From DASRAJ01 sp035638255 (GTDB lineage: Bacteria; Bacteroidota; Bacteroidia; Chitinophagales; UBA10324): DNA of 64,000 nt. The stretch lies in assembly GCA_035638255.1 (NCBI GenBank), contig DASRAJ010000098.1, positions 1-64,000 of the forward strand. The letters are read 5' to 3'. Position numbers and translations under genes: made by a program. Below are positions 57,353 to 64,000 of the stretch, in pieces; within the stretch, counting starts at the first letter, position 1, and the number at the start of each line of letters is the position of its first letter. The notes beneath the pieces are model-generated. The model searched no databases. It was not told the origin of the DNA and saw nothing but the letters and a program-made list of their open reading frames with translations.

Positions 57353-57787
57353 TCACTCTGTCACCGGCACATCCTGATCAATTTCAGAAGGAGCATCCAC
57401 AGGAATGTTGACAGGAATACCTCCTTTAACACGCCAGTTACCGTTCACATCCCAACCCGTCATGAAAATATAATAGTCCCCACACTTCAGGTTCTCAATG
57501 TGCACGTGATTTTCACCTGAATCTCCCACCAGCACCAGATCGTAGTCGGCTGGATTCGAGGTGGTGACAAAATCACCCGGCGGACTGAACTTGACGAAAG
57601 CCGAATCAGGATAGCCTGGCAGACTCTCACTGATGATTGGAGCTGAATGATGCTGCGGAAACGCTACTATGGTGAACGATCCTCCGGTTCCTGCTACATC
57701 TTTGCATTTGTCCTTGCAGGAAAAAATTGAAATGCTCAAAATGGTGAGCGCGATCATGCTCACAGAGAAAGGGGTTTTTGTTTTCAT
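57353..57787 (-). CDS. Small lipoprotein with carboxypeptidase-like beta domain
   Basis: 144 residues from the ATG at 57787, giving the lipoprotein signal MKTKTPFSVSMIALTILSIS with Cys following; the frame upstream overlaps the next gene and is a shadow. The mature part (FTIVAFPQHHSAPIISESLP ... LVLVGDSGENHVHIENLKCG) and CGDYYIFMTGWDVNGNWRVKGGIPV read as one Ig-like or CarboxypepD_reg-like fold. It resembles the protein at 59384-59779 (both end in a DYYIF/YYYLFGxGxD strand and a GxPxN/ALFLN strand). His-rich stretches hint at metal contact. Function unknown. Confidence 0.68.
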   Translation of the reverse strand: MKTKTPFSVSMIALTILSISIFSCKDKCKDVAGTGGSFTIVAFPQHHSAPIISESLPGYPDSAFVKFSPPGDFVTTSNPADYDLVLVGDSGENHVHIENLKCGDYYIFMTGWDVNGNWRVKGGIPVNIPVDAPSEIDQDVPVTE

Positions 57788-57819
57788 TGTTTTGTGTTTG
57801 AAGTTTTGAAAAATATTTT

Positions 57820-58839
57820 TTAGAAATTTATAGTGAATCCAAGTGTTGATTTCCATTGCATCTTCACCTGGTAACCATTCAAATGCTGATACATGGGAAC
57901 AGAGAGGCTGAATGGAATCGTAAAATGTTTTCCGGGTGAAACCAAAGTCCCAACCGAAATAAAAACGCGTGTGAAGCCGCTGTTTTCAAACGTGGTGACC
58001 GGTGCATTAACAACAGGATCACTGCTGCCTGTGTGAATGTGATTTTGCGGCATCCGCATCTTCGAATTAAAATCCGTTTGCAGCGCGCCGAAAAACGTAA
58101 GTGATGAAACTGATTGCTCAGCTTTTTGTGCGGCTTGCCAAAACGCAGTTACAGTGCCGCTAACATAATCGCCCATGTTATGCTGATTTACAGTGGTTGC
58201 AATTTTGCCGAACACATCTCCTACTAACATCCATTGCTTCACTGACTTTTTTATCCTCAGCGTGGCAACAGGATCCCAGGTGCCCGTACCGGGCTCCAGA
58301 TGGGCAGGAACTCCGGTATGGTTTGATGACACTACATGCGTTTGTCCTGTGGGCGCTTTGATTCCGATGCCGGTAGAAAATTGCCAGTGGTTTTTATTCT
58401 TGCCTAACCATTCATACGAACCGACAAATGTTGCATCACCGAGGCCCCGTACGTTTCCATAATAATGTATCTCTTTGTTATCACCCTCGTGTGTGTGCCC
58501 TTCCCGATTGTCAAAAGAAAAATTATACGGTAATGAGGCGCTCACCTTCCAGCGATCAGTGATGTTGTATTGTAACGCCAGCTTCACGCTATGCTGCGAG
58601 CGCACGGTGAATGTTGCATTCAGCGAATCACTCCACTGCTTTAACTGATCATCAGTAAATGGATGATACTGCATGATGGAGTAACCCGCAGACACTTGCC
58701 AACCACCCTTTTTGTCGGATGATGAATGGTTGGTTATGTCGGTACTGCTACTGGCGCTGCAGCAACTTCCAAGACATTGCGCCTGTGAAAATTTGCCTGC
58801 CACCAACAACGCCAGTGCTACAATGAGTTGCTTGCACAT
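57820..58839 (-). CDS. Outer-membrane beta-barrel protein
   Basis: 339 residues with a signal peptide (MCKQLIVALALLVAGKFSQAQ) and an alternating pattern ending in FTINF, the terminal aromatic of outer-membrane barrels. YNITDRWKVSASLPYNFSF, FVGSYEWLGKNKNHWQFSTG and IGIKAPTGQ recall the transporter-like barrels of the meta-pathway phenol-degradation and TransP families. The mature N-terminus has CLGSCC and several HxH pairs (GHTHEGDNKEIHYY, NHIHTG), suggesting metal binding. It lies 32 bases upstream of the small lipoprotein gene, probably in one operon with it and the downstream redox proteins. Confidence 0.75.
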   Translation of the reverse strand: MCKQLIVALALLVAGKFSQAQCLGSCCSASSSTDITNHSSSDKKGGWQVSAGYSIMQYHPFTDDQLKQWSDSLNATFTVRSQHSVKLALQYNITDRWKVSASLPYNFSFDNREGHTHEGDNKEIHYYGNVRGLGDATFVGSYEWLGKNKNHWQFSTGIGIKAPTGQTHVVSSNHTGVPAHLEPGTGTWDPVATLRIKKSVKQWMLVGDVFGKIATTVNQHNMGDYVSGTVTAFWQAAQKAEQSVSSLTFFGALQTDFNSKMRMPQNHIHTGSSDPVVNAPVTTFENSGFTRVFISVGTLVSPGKHFTIPFSLSVPMYQHLNGYQVKMQWKSTLGFTINF

Positions 58840-58889
58840 GGCTTAAGCTTTTTTAATGAAAATATTATTGAGCGAAAGAATAATTGCCC

Positions 58890-59261
58890 TTAGCAGGTCG
58901 GCGGGCGCTCATTGGTGGTCAGAAAGCCAGGTGAGTAAGAAACGTTTGGGGAGGGAAGAAAAAATTTCTTGTCATTATGAAAGTAGCTGTACGATGAAAC
59001 TTCTTCACAAAAAAAGATGACGGAAGAGTTGGGATGAAGGGTGCGTTGCGAAGATTCTTTTTCCTGCTGACCATTCAGTTCTTTTTTCAAAAAACATTTT
59101 CCGTCACAATGCATTTGGGGCTTATCGCGATTCACACATAATGCCGAGGCGATGTAAGAATGATTGACGTTGTATCCTGCATCTACCAGTAACAATGAAG
59201 CTGACTGCAACAGAATCATTGCTGAGAGAAAAGCACCCATGATAAATTGCAGCTTCTTCAT
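58890..59261 (-). CDS. Small Cys/His protein with export signal
   Basis: 123 residues. N-terminal helix (FIMGAFLSAMILLQSASLLL) then CVNRDKPQMHCDGKCFLKKEL, a motif found in a family of short Bacteroidota proteins encoded near metal- or redox-related genes; the CVN...P.M.C.GKC.L order with four Cys/Met/His suggests metal binding or disulfides. The C-terminal third is low in recognisable features. Divergent from the lipoprotein gene at 59384. Likely first gene of the minus-strand group down to the Rieske gene. Confidence 0.68.
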   Translation of the reverse strand: MKKLQFIMGAFLSAMILLQSASLLLVDAGYNVNHSYIASALCVNRDKPQMHCDGKCFLKKELNGQQEKESSQRTLHPNSSVIFFCEEVSSYSYFHNDKKFFLPSPNVSYSPGFLTTNERPPTC

Positions 59262-59383
59262 TATGCAACAAAGCTAACTCACAATTTCCTGAAGTCCTGT
59301 AAATGAATTGCAAACAGCCATTGGAAGTACCAGCAAAAAGAACTTCTCGTTTCTTTCATGATTACCAATGTGATAATTTTACA

Positions 59384-59779
59384 ATGATGAAATGGATGAG
59401 TAAAATCCCTTTGCTGTTGATGGTCTTATTTTTTTCCTGTGCTAAACCAGGAAGTGAAGAGGTACTACTAACCACTCAAATTACACTTCAGGGAACTGTA
59501 ATGCATCATTTTTGGACGGTAGGAAGTTGCAAAGTGTACATCAAAGGCAATACAACTATTTATCCCGGGCCTCAACCATCAGCGTATGATTCATTTACTG
59601 TAGCCGACCCCGGCGGTACATTCATCTTTTCAAATCTTAGTCCCGGATACTATTATTTGTTTGGAAAGGGATATGATCCTGCCTGGGGTGATACTGTGAA
59701 TGGAGCGTTGTTTTTAAATCTTCAAGCTCATCCCGGAACTCACATTGAACTGGATACCATTCTCAATGTAAGCGAATGA
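59384..59779 (+). CDS. Small lipoprotein with carboxypeptidase-like beta domain
   Basis: About 131 residues; ATG codons at 59384, 59387 and 59396 all lead into the lipoprotein signal SKIPLLLMVLFFSCAKPG. The longer frame from 59303 overlaps the promoter region of the divergent gene and is rejected. The mature part (ITLQGTVMHHFWTVGSCKVYI ... GTFIFSNLSPGYYYLFGKGYD) is a beta-rich domain like that at 57353-57787. Function unknown. Confidence 0.7.
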   Translation: MMKWMSKIPLLLMVLFFSCAKPGSEEVLLTTQITLQGTVMHHFWTVGSCKVYIKGNTTIYPGPQPSAYDSFTVADPGGTFIFSNLSPGYYYLFGKGYDPAWGDTVNGALFLNLQAHPGTHIELDTILNVSE

Positions 59780-59812
59780 AATCTCCCGGTAGAAAAACAT
59801 ATAAAGCAATGA

Positions 59813-61444
59813 TCACATCTTCACAAACTTGCTCACAGCATTCAGAGTTGAACTCTTCGCCTCGATGAAATAAATTCCCTGCGGCAATGAAGAAACATTC
59901 AGCAGCAACTTCGATTTGTGGCTCATGGTTGAATGCAGAATTACTTGTCCGCTTTCATTTCTCACGGTGATAAAAGATTTTTCTTCCTGCAAATCATTGG
60001 AAGAAATCTGAACGACATCATGGGCTAAAGTTGGAATCACTGTGAGCGTTGATTTCTGAACTTCATGAATGCCAACTACACTTCCCAAATCCACTACCCA
60101 GTAATCTGCTCTTGCCTGGTAAAGCGGATGATGAGATGTATCAACACCATGGTTGCCGCTCACATCAATAGAATCCGACTTTGAATATCCGATGAGTCCA
60201 ACTCTTCCATCAGTTGCAATGGCGAGATCATTGCAGACATCAGCGTAGGGTCCGCCGTAAGTTGAATCCCACAGGATGGTTCCGCTTTCATCAATGCTCA
60301 CCAGCCAGTAATCATAGTCGCCGTAATTCACATCCAAATCACCCTCCTTTGATCTCGAATATCCACTCACGAGAATTCCTCCGAGTTGATCCTGTTGAAT
60401 GCTTGAAAATTCATCGGTCGAATCACCACCGTAGGCCTTTGACCAAAGTAAATTTCCATTTGCATCGAGCAATGTGAGCCAGGCATCATCATAAGATTCA
60501 TCGCCATGCTTTCCTGTAATGTCTCCATCGTTTGAAAATGCATATCCTGCGATCAAAAAATTCCCATCGTCCAATTGCCTCACTTTATAAAATCCATCCT
60601 GCCCGGTTCCGCCAAAGCATTTAGCCCATTGTAAATTCCCGCTTGCATCGGTCTTCACCACCCACCCATCAAAATCTGCGCTGTGATTTCCCTGCACCTC
60701 TCCCGTCTGCGATGTAGTAAATCCTACTAAAATGTAACCGCCGTCTTTGCATAGTTTCAAATCAAAAGCTTTCTCATACCCGGTCGCGTCATCTCCACCA
60801 AAACATTTTTGCCACTGAAGGCTGCCTGTAGCATCGGTCTTTACAAGCCAGAAATCCATGCTGCCGTGATTTCCGCTTACGTCACCATCACTTGACTGGG
60901 TACCACCGCACAACGCATAACCACCATCAGGAGTAAGTATCATCGAACCGAAATCATCGTAGCTAGTTCCACCGTAAGATTTTGTCCAAAGAACAATGCC
61001 TCCTGAGTTTACTTTTATGATCCAGAAATCAGGAGTGCCTGCCGGGAAACCATGATGATCATCAACGTCTACATCGTTTGATGACGCTGCCCCTCCGATA
61101 ATGAAATTACCATCCAAAGTTTGAAGAGCTACGCGGGCCACATCACTCGATGTTCCGCCTTTATGAACTTTGAACTGAATGGTAGAATCAGAAGCAATCT
61201 TCGCCACCCAATAGTCACATGTGCCGCCGTGAAGTTGATTACCATACTTGGGATATATGTTTCCATCATTCGATCCGGCGCATCCGGCGAAAATGAAACC
61301 GCCATCAGATGTAGCAGAAATGCCGTAACCATAATCGTCAAGAGAGCCACCATAGCAATGCTGCCATTCGACAGGAGGAGGAATGCTTTGAGCGTCAATT
61401 TTTGTGACGCAGAGAGAGATGAGCAATGAAAGTAATAGGCGCAT
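59813..61444 (-). CDS. T9SS-exported repeat protein
   Basis: 543 residues with signal peptide (MRLLLSLLISLCVTKIDAQ). Seven repeats of about 60 residues follow the pattern KSYGGTSYDDFGSMILTPDG ... SNDGDVSGNHGSMDFWLVK, each with a Gly-Asn-His-Gly turn that could bind Ca2+; a beta-propeller is likely. The C-terminal 75 residues (LTVIPTLAHDVVQISSN ... PQGIYFIEAKSS ... SKFVKM) are a T9SS type A sorting domain. Distinct from the propellers at 2-7 kb but of the same class of surface proteins. Ligand unknown. Confidence 0.85.
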   Translation of the reverse strand: MRLLLSLLISLCVTKIDAQSIPPPVEWQHCYGGSLDDYGYGISATSDGGFIFAGCAGSNDGNIYPKYGNQLHGGTCDYWVAKIASDSTIQFKVHKGGTSSDVARVALQTLDGNFIIGGAASSNDVDVDDHHGFPAGTPDFWIIKVNSGGIVLWTKSYGGTSYDDFGSMILTPDGGYALCGGTQSSDGDVSGNHGSMDFWLVKTDATGSLQWQKCFGGDDATGYEKAFDLKLCKDGGYILVGFTTSQTGEVQGNHSADFDGWVVKTDASGNLQWAKCFGGTGQDGFYKVRQLDDGNFLIAGYAFSNDGDITGKHGDESYDDAWLTLLDANGNLLWSKAYGGDSTDEFSSIQQDQLGGILVSGYSRSKEGDLDVNYGDYDYWLVSIDESGTILWDSTYGGPYADVCNDLAIATDGRVGLIGYSKSDSIDVSGNHGVDTSHHPLYQARADYWVVDLGSVVGIHEVQKSTLTVIPTLAHDVVQISSNDLQEEKSFITVRNESGQVILHSTMSHKSKLLLNVSSLPQGIYFIEAKSSTLNAVSKFVKM

Positions 61445-61489
61445 AGAGTTGTAGGGGCTAAATTACTTGAAAGTGAATAGTGAATGGTG

Positions 61490-61528
61490 AATAGTCAATT
61501 GTCATTAGTCATTAGTCATTGGTCATTG
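61490..61528. repeat. Short tandem repeat (gtcatta/gtcattg units)
   Basis: Four to five 7-base units of gtcattag upstream of the T9SS gene, followed by degenerate atcgtaa repeats to 61595. Intergenic; no role seen. Confidence 0.6.
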
Positions 61529-61598
61529 TAAAAATCGTGATTGAGTGTCGTAATACGTCTATCGTAAATCGTATTCCGTGAATCGTGACTCGTAATTT

Positions 61599-62471
61599 TT
61601 ACCGGCTTACGAGGTAAACTCCTGCGAAAATCATAAGCATACCGAAGAGATCAATTACACCGATCTGCTCGCTTGCTAAAAATCCCCAACCCACTGCCAC
61701 AATTGGAATGAGGTAGGTAACCGACGATGCAAACAATGCCGAGGTGCGGTGAATGATTTTGTTGAATGTAACAGATGCAACAGCAGAGCCCATGGTCGCA
61801 AGAATGGCAATAAAACCCAGTGAGGCATAAGCTTGCTGATGCTCTCGTACCGTTTGCATAAGTCCGGTAGAGAACAGATAAACGATAGCGGGAATAAGCA
61901 TAATGGCAAATGAAATGGCAGTAATGGTGATCGGTCGCACATCGTGCAAATGTTTTTTGATCAGGTTAGCGGAGAGCCCGTAACAGAAGGTTGCGACCAC
62001 AATCAGCCATACGAAGTTTGCATTAGAGGTCGTTCCTTGCCCGGGCTGGTAAATCATCAGCAGCAGTACTCCGCCAAATGCGAATGCAATTCCGGTCAGC
62101 TTGAGCCAATTGTATTTTGACTGGAAGAAAAAAATTCCGAGAACAAACACCCACACCGGCGATAATGAATTCAAAATGCCTGCTGTCGAACTATCAATGT
62201 GCGCCTGTGCTGCTGTAAATAAGAATGCCGGAATGAAGTTGCCAAACATTCCTTGCAGCCAAATCGTCTTCACTTTCGCGAGCGGTGCTTCTCTTCGCCT
62301 CATCCATGCAAATGGCAAGAGCACAATAGCGGTAATGGCGATGCGAAGTGCTGCAACCTGATCGGGACGAAATGCTTCCAATCCTTTTTTCATCAGGATG
62401 AATGAGCTTCCCCAGATGAGTGCAAGGAAAAATAACAGGAGCCAATCAAGTGGCTTAGGATGCTGATCCAT
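61599..62471 (-). CDS. EamA-family (DMT) transporter
   Basis: 290 residues with ten predicted membrane helices in two EamA halves. LALIWGSSFILMKKGLEAF opens the first domain, and CYGLSANLIKKHL with LGFIAILATMGSAVASVTFN the second; the ASVTYLIPIVAVGWGFL stretch near the end is usual. Family members export amino acids, purines or metabolites, or import sugars; the substrate cannot be told. The gene ends a minus-strand pair with a Rieske gene, 2 bases apart, so they are co-transcribed. Confidence 0.9.
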   Translation of the reverse strand: MDQHPKPLDWLLLFFLALIWGSSFILMKKGLEAFRPDQVAALRIAITAIVLLPFAWMRRREAPLAKVKTIWLQGMFGNFIPAFLFTAAQAHIDSSTAGILNSLSPVWVFVLGIFFFQSKYNWLKLTGIAFAFGGVLLLMIYQPGQGTTSNANFVWLIVVATFCYGLSANLIKKHLHDVRPITITAISFAIMLIPAIVYLFSTGLMQTVREHQQAYASLGFIAILATMGSAVASVTFNKIIHRTSALFASSVTYLIPIVAVGWGFLASEQIGVIDLFGMLMIFAGVYLVSR

Positions 62472-62473
62472 GC

Positions 62474-62917
62474 TCAGTTGAAATGAATGATCAGGTTTTT
62501 GTTTAGAGTGGTTACCTGAAAACTTTGCAGCGGCTTCATGGCAGGCCCTTTCAATACAATTCCCTGGGTAGAAAATTCAGAGCCATGGCACGGGCATACC
62601 AATTTATCTGCATTCTCCTTCGGAACTTTTACTGTGCATCCTCTATGCGTGCACAACATGCGAAGCGCTACATAAGAGCCATCAGTTTGCTTGCCGATGA
62701 AGATCGGCTCTTCGAATTTTTTGGTTTGAAGAGTAATGAAATTTTGATCCCGGAATGATGATGCCGGAAAGCTAATCATCTCACTTGTTTCGGTGGTGCC
62801 TGAAATGTTTTTTGATGCAGCGCATGAATCCAGCAAGCTCATCGCTCCCATGCAACAAACACATGCGCCGAATGTTCCGGCTTGTTTCAGAAATTCTCTG
62901 CGGGATGTTATATTCAT
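62474..62917 (-). CDS. Rieske (2Fe-2S) protein with Tat signal
   Basis: 147 residues. Tat signal SRREFLKQAGTFGACVCCMG with a lipobox-like LLDSC. The Rieske cluster ligands are CTHRGC and CPCHGS, both with the extra disulfide Cys. Unlike the bc1 Rieske there is no long N-terminal helix and no neighbouring cytochrome b, so it is a small stand-alone periplasmic Rieske protein. The second such gene in the window (see 55339). It lies 2 bases upstream of the EamA gene and diverges from the Ppx/GppA gene. Confidence 0.87.
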   Translation of the reverse strand: MNITSRREFLKQAGTFGACVCCMGAMSLLDSCAASKNISGTTETSEMISFPASSFRDQNFITLQTKKFEEPIFIGKQTDGSYVALRMLCTHRGCTVKVPKENADKLVCPCHGSEFSTQGIVLKGPAMKPLQSFQVTTLNKNLIIHFN

Positions 62918-62975
62918 TTAAAAATAATTTAGCCGTCAAAGTAATGGCTTTTCTTTGCGCTGAATTCTTCATTGA

Positions 62976-63899
62976 ATGAATCCACGTTACGCCATTCTTG
63001 ATTTGGGTACAAACACATTTCATCTTCTCATTGCAGAGATGAAACCGGATAAGTCATTTGAAATTTTATTCAAAGCGGAAGAATTTGTCAAGCTTGGTGA
63101 GGATGGTGTTGAACAGATTGGCGCCAATGCTTTTGCCCGCGGCATTGAGCAAATGAGGAAGTACAGGAAGGTGGTGGATGAATTTCAGCCGCAGCAGGTA
63201 ATTGGATTCGGAACTGCTGCCATTCGCAGGGCTTCTAATGGTGATGATTTCATTCGTGCCGTGAAGGAAGTGCTTCCGATGGAGCTGGTAAAAATTTCAG
63301 GCGATGAAGAAGCAGAGTTGATTTACCTCGGTGTACGGCAAGCAATTAATATAGATGAACAACCCCTGCTGATCATGGACATCGGGGGTGGCAGCACGGA
63401 ATTTATTATTGCCAATCATGAAAAAATTTTCTGGAAACAAAGTTTTCCTTTGGGTGGCTCCGTACTGAAACAACGCTTTCATCACCGCGAGCCGATTGCA
63501 GCAGCGGACCAAGTAAATCTCGTTTGTCATCTGCAAAATGAATTGCAATCACTGTTGCAGCAGGTTCAAAACTTCCCGGTAAAACATTTAATCGGTGCGT
63601 CGGGATCATTTGATACGCTCTCACAGATGGTTTCAGAAAATTTTTACGGGCAACAGGTAAATCCGCTTCAGACCTCAACAGAAATTTCATTACGGGATTT
63701 CTATCGCCTCGCTGAACATCTTATTCAATCCACTATGGAAGAGCGACTAAAAATGAAAGGGCTGATTTGGTTTCGGGCGGAAATGATTGTGGTTGCAGCA
63801 ATTCTTGCGGGCTATGTTGTGGAAACCTGCAACATCAGGAAAATTACACGTTCAGCATTCGCATTGAAAGAAGGAGTTCTGTGGAAAATCTCACAGTGA
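62976..63899 (+). CDS. Ppx/GppA-family phosphatase
   Basis: 307 residues, the one-domain form. Actin-like ATPase fold: YAILDLGTNTFHLLIAE (phosphate 1), IMDIGGGSTEFIIANH (phosphate 2) and KHLIGASGSFDTLSQM (adenosine-like site). The family degrades polyphosphate and/or pppGpp; the short form lacks the HD domain of E. coli Ppx and could do either. It is divergent from the Rieske gene, and a partial gene on the opposite strand follows. No ppk is nearby. Confidence 0.9.
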   Translation: MNPRYAILDLGTNTFHLLIAEMKPDKSFEILFKAEEFVKLGEDGVEQIGANAFARGIEQMRKYRKVVDEFQPQQVIGFGTAAIRRASNGDDFIRAVKEVLPMELVKISGDEEAELIYLGVRQAINIDEQPLLIMDIGGGSTEFIIANHEKIFWKQSFPLGGSVLKQRFHHREPIAAADQVNLVCHLQNELQSLLQQVQNFPVKHLIGASGSFDTLSQMVSENFYGQQVNPLQTSTEISLRDFYRLAEHLIQSTMEERLKMKGLIWFRAEMIVVAAILAGYVVETCNIRKITRSAFALKEGVLWKISQ

Positions 63900-63926
63900 A
63901 GCTTGAGTTTGCCCCGCTGATCAAGC

Positions 63927-64000
63927 CTATCTCAGGTACTGATTCAAGAACTTCATCACTTCATCAAAGTGCGCCACAATGATTCGCACGTCATGCCCGT
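63927..64000 (-). CDS. Partial CDS at right edge (C-terminus only)
   Basis: A minus-strand frame open to the window edge ends in HDVRIIVAHFDEVMKFLNQ with a TAG stop at 63927-63929. The last 23 codons look coding in composition, but too little is visible to name the protein. Confidence 0.4.
   Translation of the reverse strand, partial: GHDVRIIVAHFDEVMKFLNQYLR

Noticed and set aside
1..64000. Ribosomal RNA genes, insertion sequences, replication origin, CRISPR
   Set aside because: No matching sequence, transposase ORF, DnaA-box cluster or regularly spaced repeat was seen.

Overview
The window is chromosomal DNA from an uncultured-looking member of the Bacteroidota. The evidence is six secreted proteins (five of them with the repeat-plus-sorting-domain layout throughout) ending in type IX secretion (T9SS type A) sorting domains, several promoters with the phylum-specific TAnnTTTG box, the bacillithiol gene bshA, and tRNA genes that do not encode CCA. 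The genus cannot be told from sequence alone.

Layout. 1-7.5 kb: four tandem genes for T9SS-exported repeat proteins. 7.6-18.3 kb: cyclophilin, two peptide-type ABC permeases, bshA, a DUF3127 protein, a monooxygenase-like protein, aat, another T9SS protein and a large DUF748/AsmA-like protein. 18.4-24.8 kb: a reductive pyrimidine / beta-alanine catabolic set (mmsA, omega-aminotransferase, NCS1 transporter, dihydropyrimidinase) interrupted by a decayed toxin-antitoxin pair. 24.8-34.2 kb (minus strand): seven tightly packed or overlapping genes (class III aminotransferase, amidohydrolase, desaturase, sulfotransferase, aminotransferase-condensation fusion, GNAT-like protein, heme-oxygenase-like diiron oxidase), which look like one operon making or modifying an unknown amino-lipid or small molecule.

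35.1-37.8 kb is the standout region. Twenty-three tRNA genes lie in four arrays on both strands. Each array is preceded by a promoter, a 15-25-codon leader ORF, and a Rho-independent terminator with a competing antiterminator. Each leader peptide is rich in the amino acids carried by the tRNAs of its own array: CSLCLWSFSYLF before Leu/Trp/Phe/Cys/Ser/Tyr tRNAs; I/A/M/V/N before Ala/Ile/Val/Asn/Met tRNAs; K/T/R/G before Lys/Arg/Gly tRNAs; HQQPRPR before Pro/Gln/His/Arg tRNAs. In all four the end of the leader ORF can pair with the 5' arm of the terminator. This is the logic of trp/his-type ribosome-mediated attenuation, applied to tRNA genes themselves. The arrays split the genetic code largely by codon block and approach a minimal decoding set. 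The Leu and Tyr tRNAs lack the long variable arm expected in bacteria. The simplest reading (inference) is a reserve tRNA set switched on when charged tRNA runs out, for example after tRNA-cleaving toxins or starvation.

38-51.7 kb: Tat-type amine oxidase, three aldehyde/succinate-semialdehyde dehydrogenases and a GABA-type aminotransferase (amine/GABA/beta-alanine catabolism), a SpmA-SpmB fusion, and a four-gene operon ending in two paralogous secreted TPR proteins of a type often seen in signalling or conflict modules. 51.9-64 kb: a tRNA with CAU anticodon plus a palindrome-riddled tRNA pseudogene, a truncated steroid-reductase fragment, HAD phosphatase, metF, apaG, an extracytoplasmic redox group (Rieske, cytochrome c/beta-propeller, outer-membrane barrel, small Cys-rich proteins), a T9SS protein, an EamA transporter, a second Rieske protein and a Ppx/GppA phosphatase. 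Short palindromes and other intergenic repeats are scattered throughout, and two kinds have entered tRNA genes.
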